A DNA stretch of 64,000 bases from Williamsia muralis NBRC 105860 (GCF_001598915.1 NZ_BDAP01000001.1:744001-808000), one strand, 5' to 3'; shown: positions 24,701 to 33,600, counted from the first letter of the stretch. The notes: a model not told the origin generated them from the sequence alone. Numbers and translations are program-made.

Positions 24701-25270
24701 CACCGTGCGGTGGCGTCGGTGCTCACGGGCGCAGCTCCCACGTTGGTGGCCGCCGTCTCGCCGGAGTTCGGTGCCTCGCTGCAGCGGGAGGCCGTGCTGG
24801 ACGGTCTTCGGGAGTTGCTGCCCGGGTACATGATCCCTGTACAGTTGCTTATCCTGGAAGCGATGCCGATCACCGGCGTCGGGAAACTCGATCGCCGTGC
24901 GGTGCACACGATGTTCGACATCGAGGACACCAACTCGGAGTTCGAGCCGGCTCGGTCCGCACTCGAGCGCGCGCTCGCCCACATCGTCGGCGAGCTCGTC
25001 GGGGCCGACCGGGTCGGGCGAGACGACGACTTCTTCGCTCTCGGTGGGGACTCGGTGCTCGCGACCACACTGGTCGCTCGTGTCCGCGAGTGGCTGGATG
25101 CTCCGAATGCGGTTGTCGCCGATGTGTTCTCGGGACGGACGGTTGCGTCGATCGCCGAGAGGCTGATGGCCTCGGACCCTGTCGTCGGCCGCCTCGAGCA
25201 GGTTGCGGACATGTACCTCGAGGTCATCGCCATGGGTGACGACGAACTTGCGGACCTGGTGACCGAATGA
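21731..25270 (+). CDS. mbtB: Siderophore NRPS MbtB-like (ArCP-Cy-A-T)
   Basis: Condenses salicylate with Ser/Thr (or Cys) and cyclises it to the hydroxyphenyl-oxazoline (or thiazoline) head group. About 1179 residues. Domains in order: aryl carrier with LGLDSIRMM (S45 bears phosphopantetheine); heterocyclisation domain about 100-540 with DxxxxDxxS at D251, D256, S259 (DMIAGDAMS) instead of HHxxxDG; adenylation domain about 570-1030 with YVLFTSGSTGIPKG, SNLEFDLSIYDIFG, GLGGTTETAIH and GKLDRRAV; carrier with FFALGGDSV (S1108). The start is GTG 21731 or the adjacent ATG. The stop overlaps mbtG by four bases. Ser/Thr specificity is taken from the family, not read from the pocket. Confidence 0.93.
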   Translation: MMNDGTEPTDKVGLDEIRRQIAEQLGCSPETIDDDADLIGLGLDSIRMMKIAGGWRKRGHNVNFAQLAEAPSVAAWANLIGGHPESERSQAGGVSIPPSTQEHPASPDAPHEALAESGPFPLAPMQHAYWIGRSEGQDLGGVAAHLYVEFDGADVDPSRLREAVAHLVAAHPMLRVQILSDGTQRVLAEPGREVFGVVDLRSTDDAQVEQTLNELRQNKSHQMLPIEEGQVLDITLTLLPDGRTRLHVDVDMIAGDAMSYRTMLADLAAAYHGRSLPAVEFTYRDYLAWRGEHPDVNRDRDQQWWVNRLDELPSAPVLPLVPRSQRTDEHRVVRHHHWIDAAAKETLIAAAHERGVTVAMALASVFAESIARWSSSPRFLLNLPLFQREAVHPDADRLIGDFTTSVLLDVDASAHSSILDRARALQKVMHANGSHASYSGLEVLRDLGRHRGEQVLAPVVYTSALNLGELFDDDVVHTFGDPEWIVSQGPQVLLDAQVTEVRGGLLLNWDVRESAFSPGVIDAMFTQYRVAVDRLTLSKAAWEADTTPQLPLDQRAVRDRVNATDHPTSEQVLHEGFFSWAARTPEAAAIRFGTEGLLTYREVGAAALAVAGALHQAGVKPGQAVAVQLPKGPEQVIATLGILAAGASYVPVGHDQPAARRAHILTAGQVVAWVGATPDPHLPTGLTALTYTDAAQCPAPLAEAVIPDRESVAYVLFTSGSTGIPKGVEVPHRAVMNTIDDLHHRFGVTAADSALLVSNLEFDLSIYDIFGLWGVGGTVVTMTDAERTDPDVWKALIERHSITLLACVPSLLDMLLNATPAGSTALASVRAVFLGGDWVGVDLPRRMTALAPGVRVAGLGGTTETAIHATICETVDPPDHWAAVPYGTPLNNVQCRVVDATGNDCPDWVAGELWIGGAGVAHGYRGDPERTADRFVRHHGQNWYRTGDLARYWPDGCLEFLGRADHQVKIRGYRVELGEVEGALRLLPGVHRAVASVLTGAAPTLVAAVSPEFGASLQREAVLDGLRELLPGYMIPVQLLILEAMPITGVGKLDRRAVHTMFDIEDTNSEFEPARSALERALAHIVGELVGADRVGRDDDFFALGGDSVLATTLVARVREWLDAPNAVVADVFSGRTVASIAERLMASDPVVGRLEQVADMYLEVIAMGDDELADLVTE

Positions 25271-26589
25271 GCGGTACGGGCGGGTCGGACCGGCTGACGG
25301 GACCAGTGCAGACCCTTCTGGTCATCGGGGCCGGACCGAAAGCGCTTGCTGTCGCGGCCAAAGCGACGGTGATGCGGGAGCTCGGCCTGCCGGCGCCGCG
25401 TGTCCTGGCGGTGGAATCGCATGCCGTCGGCGCCAACTGGCAAGCCGGGGGTGGATGGACCGACGGTCGGCATCGACTGGGCACGAGCCCGGAAAAGGAC
25501 ATCGGATTTCCGTACCGTTCCAATATCGCTCGCGGGCACAACCACGAGATCAACACGCGGATGATGGCTTACAGCTGGACGTCGTATCTCATCGATCGGG
25601 GCACCTACTCGGAATGGATCGATCGGGGCAGACCGGCACCTCCGCACAGCACATGGGCGAAGTATCTGCAGTGGGTGGCGAGCAAGGTCGACCTGGAGGT
25701 GGTGCTCGGGACGGCGCGCAAGATCTCGGCCGATGGCCCCGGCTGGAGTGTCGAGGTGTCGGGAGTTGATGGCTCGATACAGGAGATCTCCGCTGACGCG
25801 CTGATGATCTCCGGCCCGGGCCGCAGCGATCGAGCCCTGGCCCGGCACCCACGGGTACTGAGCATCGCCGAGTTCTGGAACCTGGCCGGCCGCAGGGAAA
25901 TTCCCGCATCGTCTCGGGCCGCCGTGATCGGCGGTGGCGAGACCGCCGGGTCTGCACTGGACGAACTGGTTCGGCACGACGCGATGACGATCTCCGTCAT
26001 CTCGCCGATGGCCACGATCTACACCCGCGGAGAGAGCTTCTTCGAGAACGCGTTGTTCAGCGACCCGTCGAAGTGGGCGGCGCTCAGCACTGCCGAGAGA
26101 CGCGACGTGATCCGCCGCACCGACCGCGGAGTGTTCTCGGTTCGCGTGCAGGAGAACCTGATCAGCGACGCCCGAGTCCATCACCTGCAGGGAAGAGTGG
26201 TGCGGGTGGTGGAGCAAGGGCAGTCGGTGGCGGTGACACTGCACAACGAACTGCGTTCGGACCAGGCGCACACCTTCGACCTCGTGGTGGACGCCACGGG
26301 TGGACAGCCCCTGTGGTTCATGGAGCTGTTCGATCCGGCCACCACAGACCTCATCGAACTCGCGATCGGTTGGCCGATCGATCAAGAACGGCTGGAACTG
26401 TCCATCGGCTACGACCTCTCGGTCACCGGTCTGCTCCCCAAGCTGTATCTGCCGAATCTGGCCGGATTCGCTCAGGGCCCCGGTTTTCCGAATCTCAGTT
26501 GTCTGGGAGAGCTGTCCAATCGTCTGCTGCGCGCGCCCGAGAAGGTGTCACCGGGCCGGCGAGCCCAGGCGGGCTACGGGCGTAGGTGA
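25267..26589 (+). CDS. mbtG: Lysine N6-monooxygenase MbtG-like
   Basis: FAD- and NADPH-dependent enzyme that hydroxylates the side-chain amine of lysine to make the hydroxamate iron ligands. The 440-residue protein has FAD motif GAGPKAL at residues 21-27, WTDGRHRLGTSPEKDIGFPY typical of MbtG, NADPH motif VIGGGETAGSALDEL and the C-terminal ATGG stretch. It is translationally coupled to mbtB (ATGA overlap), so it is produced with the assembly line. It converges with mbtK, leaving a 27-base gap. Whether free or carrier-bound lysine is the substrate cannot be told from sequence. Confidence 0.92.
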   Translation: MSGTGGSDRLTGPVQTLLVIGAGPKALAVAAKATVMRELGLPAPRVLAVESHAVGANWQAGGGWTDGRHRLGTSPEKDIGFPYRSNIARGHNHEINTRMMAYSWTSYLIDRGTYSEWIDRGRPAPPHSTWAKYLQWVASKVDLEVVLGTARKISADGPGWSVEVSGVDGSIQEISADALMISGPGRSDRALARHPRVLSIAEFWNLAGRREIPASSRAAVIGGGETAGSALDELVRHDAMTISVISPMATIYTRGESFFENALFSDPSKWAALSTAERRDVIRRTDRGVFSVRVQENLISDARVHHLQGRVVRVVEQGQSVAVTLHNELRSDQAHTFDLVVDATGGQPLWFMELFDPATTDLIELAIGWPIDQERLELSIGYDLSVTGLLPKLYLPNLAGFAQGPGFPNLSCLGELSNRLLRAPEKVSPGRRAQAGYGRR

Positions 26590-26616
26590 CCGACGGGCCG
26601 ACGTCGGGGAGCGGGG

Positions 26617-27243
26617 TCAGGGCCGGCTGAGCGAGTGCAGCGCAATACGGCGACCGGGACGCACGTCGAACTCGCCGAGATCGCGGTAGCCCTTCTTCGC
26701 CAGGGCCCTGCGCATGTAGGCGTTTCGGTGATCGGGGTCCACAAAAATACTGTGGCACAACGGGTCTGCTGCCCAGATCGCCTCCGCGAGCCGTTCCATC
26801 CAGGTCGACATCACACCTCGGCCGAGGAGGTCGGTCCGTGCAGTTGCGATGTGAAAGCCCATGTCGCGGGGCGCAGCTGGATACACCTTGGCGTTCTCGT
26901 CGCGGGCCGGGCGGTACAGCTCCACGTACGCCACCTCGGTCATCGCCTCACCGGAGACTCCGAATGCGGCGAGATCGGCACTCACGATGCACGGGCGCGA
27001 GTAGTCGCCGGCAAGGCGTGCCGCCGAGTCTGCTCGCCACTGCGCAGCCGACCATGGCTGTTCCCAGGTCTCCACCAGGTGCGGCAGCGACATCCACGCG
27101 GCGAGCATCTCCGGGTCGGAGCCGTCGGGGTCGACGAGGCGCAACGCGAACGGCGGATCGAAGTCGGGCACCACCGGCGGTGGGGCCGCCCGGACATCGT
27201 CACCGACGTCGGTGAGTTCACGTTTGAGGACATGCGAGGTCAC
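26617..27243 (-). CDS. mbtK: Lysine N-acyltransferase MbtK-like
   Basis: GNAT-fold acyltransferase of the IucB/RhbD/MbtK type that transfers an acyl chain to the hydroxylated lysine amine. The 208-residue length matches MbtK (about 210). Conserved parts are MSLPHLVETWEQPWSAAQW, VAYVELYRPARDENAKVYP, DMGFHIATARTDLLGRGVMS and FVDPDHRNAYMRRALAKKGY. It starts with GTG. An iron box lies 36 bases upstream in the region shared with divergent mbtT. Acyl donor (long chain versus acetyl) is not evident; the fatty-acyl loading proteins MbtL/M/N are not in this window. Confidence 0.9.
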   Translation of the reverse strand: MTSHVLKRELTDVGDDVRAAPPPVVPDFDPPFALRLVDPDGSDPEMLAAWMSLPHLVETWEQPWSAAQWRADSAARLAGDYSRPCIVSADLAAFGVSGEAMTEVAYVELYRPARDENAKVYPAAPRDMGFHIATARTDLLGRGVMSTWMERLAEAIWAADPLCHSIFVDPDHRNAYMRRALAKKGYRDLGEFDVRPGRRIALHSLSRP

Positions 27244-27278
27244 GTCGGTCGTGCTCCGTTCAGTTCAGCCGGACGCAA

Positions 27279-27297
27279 GTAGGGTAGCCTAACCAAG
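27279..27297. promoter_or_regulatory. IdeR/DtxR iron box (mbtK/mbtT intergenic)
   Basis: GTAGGGTAGCCTAACCAAG matches the 19-base consensus at 14 positions. It is 36 bases upstream of mbtK and about 110 bases upstream of mbtT in the divergent promoter region. Confidence 0.75.
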
Positions 27298-27409
27298 GAG
27301 TTCCGGCCTTCGGGTACCGGGAACCGACCTCTGGCCGCCGGAAGAGCAGCGCTTCTGGCCGCCCGGGGTGTCGGCCCATGGCCGCCCAGAATGAAGGAGC
27401 AGTACCTAG

Positions 27410-28180
27410 ATGTCACGCGACCTCGGATGGATCCGGCAGTTCCATCAGCCCACGTCCCCGGCGAATCCGCCTCTGTTGATCTTTCCTCACGCGGGCAGCG
27501 GGGCATCGACCTACCGGGCGTTCTCCAAAGAACTCAGTGCCTCCTTCGACGTGATCGTCTTCCAATATCCGGGACGGCAGGACCGCGCACGGGAGGCGCC
27601 GGCCGAGACATTGCCCGATCTTGCTGCGGGTGCCTTTGCAGAGTTCGTCGGATCGAGATGGAACCGGCAGGCAGCGATCACCGTGTTCGGCCACAGCATG
27701 GGTGCTGTCACTGCTTTCGAGTTCGTCCGTCTGGCCGAAGCCCGCGGCATCGACGTGCGATTGCTCGGGGTGTCGGCGGCGGTGGCGCCGTCGCAGGTTG
27801 CGGACCTGCCTCCTCATCCGACGGGGGACGAGGAATTGCTCGAGCACCTCTCGGCGCTGAACGGCACCGGTGGTGACGTGCTGGCGAGTGCGGATGTGAT
27901 GCGGATGGCGTTGCCTGTCATGAAGATCGACTACAGCGCCTTCGATGCCTACTCCTGCGGCACCGAGGTGACGGTCGCGGCCCCGATCCGCGCCATGGGG
28001 GGCGCGGAGGACCCCTTCATCACCCCCGGACAACTGCACGGCTGGGGCACACACACCACCGGTTCGGTGGATGTGACCGTCTTCGACGGCGGGCATTTCT
28101 ATCTCGACGAGAACCGTGACGATGTCGCCGAGTTGCTCGTCGCCGAACCCGCGGCAGCACAACAATCGATCCAGCGGTAG
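27410..28180 (+). CDS. mbtT: Type II thioesterase MbtT-like
   Basis: Alpha/beta-hydrolase that removes wrongly loaded acyl groups from carrier domains and so keeps the assembly line running. The 256 residues show LLIFPHAGSGAST, the nucleophile elbow GHSMG (S96), the late Asp in AMGGAEDPF and catalytic His in GGHFYL. The ATG follows GAAGGAG. It heads the rightward operon mbtT-mbtC-mbtD, with mbtC starting 11 bases after its stop. As no release thioesterase is fused to the NRPSs here, a role in product release is possible but not indicated. Confidence 0.9.
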   Translation: MSRDLGWIRQFHQPTSPANPPLLIFPHAGSGASTYRAFSKELSASFDVIVFQYPGRQDRAREAPAETLPDLAAGAFAEFVGSRWNRQAAITVFGHSMGAVTAFEFVRLAEARGIDVRLLGVSAAVAPSQVADLPPHPTGDEELLEHLSALNGTGGDVLASADVMRMALPVMKIDYSAFDAYSCGTEVTVAAPIRAMGGAEDPFITPGQLHGWGTHTTGSVDVTVFDGGHFYLDENRDDVAELLVAEPAAAQQSIQR

Positions 28181-28191
28181 CGGAGCCGTCG

Positions 28192-29526
28192 ATGTCAGCC
28201 AACACGAGCGATCCGATCGTAATCTCCGGGATGGCCGTGGAAGCGCCGGGAGGAATCGAGGACGCGGGAGCCTTCTGGGCGGCGCTCGTCGCCGGGCGTG
28301 AGCTGATCGGTCCTTTTCCCAGAGACCGCGACTGGCCGATCGAGGAGCTGTTCGCCCTGCACCGGCTCGACGGCTGGAGTGCCGTCGCCGATGCCGGCGG
28401 ATTCCTCGACGGGGCATCGCATTTCGACCCGGGCTTCTTCGGGATCAGTCCACGCGAAGCGATCGCGATGGACCCTCAGCAGCGGGTCGCCATGCGAGTT
28501 GCCTGGCGCGCACTCGAAGACGCCGGTATCAACCCCGGTTCTCTGGAGGATGCGGAGGTCGGTTGCTACATGGGCGTGTCGATCAGCGAGTACGGCCCGC
28601 GAGCGGCCGAGGTCAACGAGTTCAGCGGTCACCGCATCACAGGAACCGCGCTCGGCGCGGTTGCCGGCAGGATCTCACACAGCCTCGGACTCGTCGGTCC
28701 ATCGATCAGTGTGGACACGGCCTGTGCTTCGTCGCTGACGGCACTGCATCTGGCTGCCGGAGCGGTCCGCGACGACGAATGTGATTGGGCGCTTGCCGGC
28801 GGCGTTTGCGTGATGGGTTCTCCCGCTGCGTTTTACGAGTTCTCCAAGAACAACGGGCTGGCATCGGACGGACATTGCCGGTCGTATGCGGCCGATGCCA
28901 CCGGAACTCTGTGGGGTGAAGGGGCCGGTGTGGTCGTCGTCGAACGCGAATCCAGGGCGCGGGCTCTCGGACACCGGATCCACGGGCGTGTGCTGGCAAC
29001 ACGTATCAACCACAACGGCAAGGGAATGCCGATCGTGGTGCCGAGTGCGGCGGCGCAGGTTCGCCTGATCGAGAAGACCTTGGCGGCAGCGGAGGTGGAG
29101 GCCGGCGATATCGGCCTGATCGAGGGGCATGGCACCGGGACACCGCTCGGCGACCCGATGGAGCTGACCGCGTTGCAGAACACCTACGGGCAGGGGAGCG
29201 CCGGGACGGTGAAGCTAGGATCGGTGAAGTCGAACGCCGGCCACGCCCAGGCTGCCTCGGGGATGCTCGGTCTGATCAAGATGCTGCTCTGCGGCGGCAA
29301 CGGGCACATCGCGCCGACACTGCACGCCGATCGGCCCACCACGAAGGTCGACTGGGACAGTTCGGCGCTCCGATTGGCCGACGGCCTCGAATATTGGGAG
29401 CCGAAAGATGGTGTGCGCTACGGCGCCGTGTCGTCGTTCGGGGTCTCGGGCACCAATGCGCATGCGATCGTCGCGATGCCGGAAAGTGCCGTGGCCGTCG
29501 AGACCGCGGGAGCCCGCCATGCGTGA
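28192..29526 (+). CDS. mbtC: Stand-alone ketosynthase MbtC-like
   Basis: Beta-ketoacyl synthase that joins an acyl unit with the extender on the MbtD carrier during siderophore assembly. The 444 residues are a complete KS with catalytic triad C178 (VDTACASSL), H313 (EGHGTGTPLGD) and H351 (NAGHAQAASG). FSKNNGLASDGHCRSYAADA is typical of modular PKS KS domains. It starts 11 bases after mbtT and overlaps mbtD by eight bases. KS and AT-KR-ACP being on separate polypeptides is the known MbtC/MbtD arrangement. Confidence 0.93.
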   Translation: MSANTSDPIVISGMAVEAPGGIEDAGAFWAALVAGRELIGPFPRDRDWPIEELFALHRLDGWSAVADAGGFLDGASHFDPGFFGISPREAIAMDPQQRVAMRVAWRALEDAGINPGSLEDAEVGCYMGVSISEYGPRAAEVNEFSGHRITGTALGAVAGRISHSLGLVGPSISVDTACASSLTALHLAAGAVRDDECDWALAGGVCVMGSPAAFYEFSKNNGLASDGHCRSYAADATGTLWGEGAGVVVVERESRARALGHRIHGRVLATRINHNGKGMPIVVPSAAAQVRLIEKTLAAAEVEAGDIGLIEGHGTGTPLGDPMELTALQNTYGQGSAGTVKLGSVKSNAGHAQAASGMLGLIKMLLCGGNGHIAPTLHADRPTTKVDWDSSALRLADGLEYWEPKDGVRYGAVSSFGVSGTNAHAIVAMPESAVAVETAGARHA

Positions 29527-32500
29527 TCATCGCCTGCCCGACGGCCGGACCGCGGTTCTTCTGTCTGCTGATTCGCCGGAGCTCCTGGCGGCCGAGGCCG
29601 GTGCGTTGTCGGCGTATGTGCGCGACAACCCGACGGTGACCCCGAGTGCTGTCGCGGCAATGCTGATGCGCACCCGTGTGGTCCGCAGACATCGGGCACT
29701 GGTGATGGCCTCCGACCGGGATCGCCTCGCTGCCGGCCTGCAGGCGCTCGCGGACGGTGGCGACCATCCGGACGTGGTGCGTGGCCGCGGCCCGGCGACC
29801 AGGCGGACAACGGCTTTCGTCTTTCCAGGGCAGGGCAGTCAGTACCCCGGTATGGGGAAGATGTTCTACGACGCGTCACCGGTATTCCGGGACGAGCTCG
29901 ACAGAATGAACGACATCTTCGTCGACCTGTACGGCATCTCCCCCAGGGACTATCTGCTCGATCAGCAGGAGCGTTCGGTCGACGCGGATGGGCGTGTGCA
30001 CGAGGACATTCGCGTGGTACAGCCCGCGCTTCTGATGCAGATGATCGCCCTGGCGCAGATGTGGCGTTCGTTCGGCGTGGAACCGATGCTGACGGTGGGG
30101 CACAGCCAGGGTGAGATCGCCGCGGCGTACATCTCAGGAGCGATGTCGTTGACGGACGTCATCCACGTGGTGGCCACCCGGGCGAATCTGGTCGTCGAGT
30201 TCTCGCCGACCGGCTACTCGATGGCGGTGGTCGCCATCGACCGTGATGAGTGCGAGGCGTTACTGGCCGAACATTCGGGGTGGGCCGAGCTGTCGGTGGT
30301 CAATTCCCCGCACATCCTGTGCATCTCGGGTGACCGTTCGACGGTGCATGACATGGTCGGAACACTGACTGTCGCAGGAAAGTTCGCGAAAGAGATCCGG
30401 GTCGACTACCCGGCGCACACCTCCATCGTCAGCAGATTCCGAGACGAACTCGGCGAGGCGCTGGCCGACAAGCTCGAGAACTCGAGATTCACGGAGACGT
30501 CGACCCCATGCTTCGGTGGCACCCTGGGCAAGACGATGTCGCCGTCACAACCGCTGTCGGACTACTGGTTCTGGAACCTTCGTAACCGTGTCAGGTTCGA
30601 TCTCGCGGTCGGCGGCGCCGTGCGCAGCGGGGCGGACACCTTCATCGAGATCGCCGAGCACCCCACCCTGGCGCTTGCCATCCAGGAGAACATCGCGACC
30701 GCAGCGCCTGACGCGGCGATGCCCGTGATCGGGACGTCGCGTCGCAGCGCAGAAGACCTGCGCGAGTTCACACACAATCTCGCCACCGTCGCCGTGAACG
30801 ACTCCGGCTATCGGTGGGAGTCCCTCGCTGTCGACGACGTGGAACCCATACCCCCGCTGCCCGATTTCCCTCACGTGCAGATGGCGCGGCGGTCGCTGTG
30901 GGCCTCGCATCTGGCGCCTGGGCAGGAACTGGAATCGGCAGTGCCTGAGGAAAACTCGGCGCTGTTTCCCCGTCGCATCACCGAGACGTGGATGCGACTG
31001 GCGCGCCGCACGCTGGTGCCACCGCGTTCCATCCTGCTGGTCGACCACACCGGGCGGTGTGAGCAATGGGCCGCCGACCTGTGCGCCGCAGCGCCGGCCC
31101 ACGGCGCCACCGCGAGCATGTACCGACAGCAGGGATCGTCGGGGTCGGCGCAGTTCGATTCGGTGGTGATCCTGTTGCCGAGTGGTTCCGGCGACACCGT
31201 GCCCGCCGCGATCGCGGACCTCTCCGACTTCTTCGGCAACCGGGGCTGGCTGCCGGCCGCGGTCACCGACGCCGCCGAATGCTGGCTGGTGACTGCAGCC
31301 GGCGAACACGTGGTGCCAGACGATCCGGTCCCACACCTGTTTCATGCCGCTGCCAACGCCGGATTCCGCTGTCTGGCAGCCGAGTACCCGCGCACGACGT
31401 TCCGGCACCTCGATCTTCCCGACGACGGTGCGCCGTCGGCTTCCGCCGTCATCGGCGCTCTGCACATCGCTGCCGAATCAGAGCTGGCCCTGCGCGGCGC
31501 TAAGGTCTACGCAAAACGCCTCGCCTACGTCGACGCTGTAGACGGACGCCCCGCACCCGTGCTCGGGGACGCCGCACCGCTCGGGTTCGACGATCCGGCC
31601 ATCGGTTCGGGTCCCGACGATCACGTGGTGATCATCGGCGGAACCGGCAAGCTGGGTCTGGAGTTCTGTGAGTACTTCGCCGCGGGAGGCGCGACAAGGA
31701 TCACCCTTCTCAGCCGATCAGGTGAAACCGCCTCCACTGCAGGCCGATTGCGGCACATCCGGAGTCTGGGTGGCGCGAGGGTCGATGTCGTGGCGTGTGA
31801 CGTCGGTGACGAGGCATCGGTTCTGCAGTTCGTCTCCGATCACGTGACCGAGCCGGTGGACGTGGTGGTACACGCTGCGGTGAACTATGTGGACGCCGAA
31901 TCCGGCAACATCACACCCGATCTCGTTGCGGCAGCGACACGATCGAAGGTCGTCGGCCTCATGCATGTGCTGGCGGCGACACCGCTGGCACCGCGATGTC
32001 GTGTCGTGCTGTGTTCATCGATCGCGGCAACCCTCGGAGGCCGCGGACAAATCCTGTACGCGACAGGCAACCGGATGCTCGATGTGCTGGCGCGCACCCT
32101 GCGCGAACAGGGCATGCGGGCGGCGTCGGTGCAGTGGGGGTTGTGGAACGTGCAGGGTCCGCTCGATACGGCCGGCGTCGATCGGGTCGAAGGGGCAGGT
32201 GTCATCCCCATGCGGCCCGCGGACGCGTTGTCGGTGGCCTTCACCGGCGCGACGGCGGACACGATCGTCGCCGCGGCCGACTGGGCCGAGCTACACGACA
32301 TCGTGTCCATGTTCGGGCACGGACCCCTGATCGCCGGGCTGGTCCCCGAACGCACCCCGGCTCAGTTGGCTTCATCCGTGGTGCTGACTACGCCTTCGCC
32401 CGTGGCGGCCGGTTCGCCGACGGCGTCGGAACCGGCCGCACCCGAGAAGCCCGCTGCGCCGACCGACAGCGCGGTTTTTGCCGAATTGGTCGTCACCGAG

Positions 32501-32716
32501 CTCAACCGCGTGATGGGCATCGACGGGGCTGACATCGACCGGACCGTGCCGTTGGTTGCGCTCGGGCTCGATTCGCTGCAGGCGCTCGATTTCCGTCGCC
32601 GGGTGAAATCCGAACTCGATCGGGACCTTCCGGTGGAGGCGATCCTGGGCGGCGCATCGTTCGACGAGGTGGTCAGGTTGATGGATGTCGGGTCTGAGAC
32701 CACCGTCGGCGGGTAA
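29519..32716 (+). CDS. mbtD: Polyketide synthase MbtD-like (AT-KR-ACP)
   Basis: Supplies and reduces the beta-hydroxyacyl unit of the siderophore together with MbtC. The 1065 residues carry an acyltransferase with FVFPGQGSQYPGMG and nucleophile S196 in GHSQGE; a ketoreductase with Rossmann motif GGTGKLG, and catalytic Ser, Tyr and Asn in CSSIAATLGGRGQILYATGN; an Ala/Pro-rich linker; and an acyl carrier with LGLDSLQALDF (S1019). There is no dehydratase or enoylreductase, so the product stays at the beta-hydroxy stage. The ATG at 29519 lies eight bases inside mbtC; the ORF start at 29408 is rejected. The AT specificity loop reads YPAH (297-300), closer to the methylmalonyl YASH than malonyl HAFH pattern, but this is weak evidence. 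Confidence 0.92.
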   Translation: MRDHRLPDGRTAVLLSADSPELLAAEAGALSAYVRDNPTVTPSAVAAMLMRTRVVRRHRALVMASDRDRLAAGLQALADGGDHPDVVRGRGPATRRTTAFVFPGQGSQYPGMGKMFYDASPVFRDELDRMNDIFVDLYGISPRDYLLDQQERSVDADGRVHEDIRVVQPALLMQMIALAQMWRSFGVEPMLTVGHSQGEIAAAYISGAMSLTDVIHVVATRANLVVEFSPTGYSMAVVAIDRDECEALLAEHSGWAELSVVNSPHILCISGDRSTVHDMVGTLTVAGKFAKEIRVDYPAHTSIVSRFRDELGEALADKLENSRFTETSTPCFGGTLGKTMSPSQPLSDYWFWNLRNRVRFDLAVGGAVRSGADTFIEIAEHPTLALAIQENIATAAPDAAMPVIGTSRRSAEDLREFTHNLATVAVNDSGYRWESLAVDDVEPIPPLPDFPHVQMARRSLWASHLAPGQELESAVPEENSALFPRRITETWMRLARRTLVPPRSILLVDHTGRCEQWAADLCAAAPAHGATASMYRQQGSSGSAQFDSVVILLPSGSGDTVPAAIADLSDFFGNRGWLPAAVTDAAECWLVTAAGEHVVPDDPVPHLFHAAANAGFRCLAAEYPRTTFRHLDLPDDGAPSASAVIGALHIAAESELALRGAKVYAKRLAYVDAVDGRPAPVLGDAAPLGFDDPAIGSGPDDHVVIIGGTGKLGLEFCEYFAAGGATRITLLSRSGETASTAGRLRHIRSLGGARVDVVACDVGDEASVLQFVSDHVTEPVDVVVHAAVNYVDAESGNITPDLVAAATRSKVVGLMHVLAATPLAPRCRVVLCSSIAATLGGRGQILYATGNRMLDVLARTLREQGMRAASVQWGLWNVQGPLDTAGVDRVEGAGVIPMRPADALSVAFTGATADTIVAAADWAELHDIVSMFGHGPLIAGLVPERTPAQLASSVVLTTPSPVAAGSPTASEPAAPEKPAAPTDSAVFAELVVTELNRVMGIDGADIDRTVPLVALGLDSLQALDFRRRVKSELDRDLPVEAILGGASFDEVVRLMDVGSETTVGG

Positions 32717-32741
32717 CGGTCATCGCACTCCTGAATGTAGG

Positions 32742-32760
32742 TAAGGACAGGCTTACCATT
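32742..32760. promoter_or_regulatory. Candidate IdeR iron box upstream of MTB12-like gene
   Basis: TAAGGACAGGCTTACCATT matches the consensus at 12 of 19 positions, with a strong AGGCTTACC half. It lies 66 bases before the GTG of the membrane protein at 32827 in the 110-base gap after mbtD. Confidence 0.55.
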
Positions 32761-32826
32761 TAAGCCCGTGTCGTGGTTCAATAGCGCGTACATGCGGGGA
32801 AATCATGAAGTGAACAGAAAGCAGAT

Positions 32827-33555
32827 GTGGTGACCGAGAAATCGAACTCGAGTGTCAACGTGCCGACAGTGTTCGTGGCTGCCGGTGTGTCGGCGGTCAT
32901 CTCTGCGCTCATAGTGTCCATCGGTGTGGTGGGGGTTTTGTTTGCCGTCGACACCGACAATTCGGCGTCGAACTCTGCCGAACCCACCGTGGTGAATCTC
33001 GGGGCCGCGGCGAACCCGCAGGGAACCGTGCAGGCTGGAGCCACGGCTCAGCCGACAACCGCTGCGCCCGCCGCTCCTGCGCCGACCACCGCGGCCGCTG
33101 CACCCGCACCAGCGGTCGGAGGTGGCACCACCTCGGGTGGCGGCTACGCACCACAGGCCCCCGCGGCACCGGCGACAACCGAGGCGCCCGCAGCCGAAAC
33201 GGCTGCGCCCGCGGCGTTGTCCGCAGGAGAACTGCAGAACAAACTGAAATTGGTGCTGAACGGTTCGAGTGCGCAGAAAGCCGACGAACTCGAGGCCGGC
33301 ACCCGGGGTGTGCCGGTGGGCGAGGGGATCGGCAACACGCTGCGGACGTTCGAGCCCGCCGGTGTGAAATGGCGGATCGCGGGACCGGTGACCGTCAACG
33401 GAAACACCATGTCCGCCAACCTCATCCTCTCGTCGCCGGGTTTCAACGACGCGACGATGGGTCTGACCTGGGTGTGGAAAGACAACAAGTGGAAGCTGTC
33501 GAACACCAGCGCCTGTGAGGTCGCCGGGTACGCGCAGGTTCCGTGCGCGCTGTAG
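32827..33555 (+). CDS. Membrane-anchored MTB12-like protein within the siderophore cluster
   Basis: A 242-residue protein with a short cytoplasmic N terminus, one long hydrophobic segment (about residues 13-42, VPTVFVAAGVSAVISALIVS onward), a 75-residue Ala/Pro/Thr-rich linker and a C-terminal domain of about 110 residues. That domain (LSAGELQNKLKLVLNGSSAQ, LTWVWKDNKWKLSNTSACEV) resembles the low-molecular-weight antigen MTB12 domain of mycobacterial surface proteins; the match is from memory of the family. Two cysteines occur near the C terminus (SACEV, VPCAL). It is probably surface-exposed. Its place between mbtD and mbtE, with its own iron box, suggests a role in siderophore handling or export, but no function is proven. 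The start is GTG 32827 or the next GTG. Confidence 0.75.
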   Translation: MVTEKSNSSVNVPTVFVAAGVSAVISALIVSIGVVGVLFAVDTDNSASNSAEPTVVNLGAAANPQGTVQAGATAQPTTAAPAAPAPTTAAAAPAPAVGGGTTSGGGYAPQAPAAPATTEAPAAETAAPAALSAGELQNKLKLVLNGSSAQKADELEAGTRGVPVGEGIGNTLRTFEPAGVKWRIAGPVTVNGNTMSANLILSSPGFNDATMGLTWVWKDNKWKLSNTSACEVAGYAQVPCAL

Positions 33556-33600
33556 CGCCGCCTGCGTCTACCGTCGGACCGTGATCGCTAGGGGCGTTCC

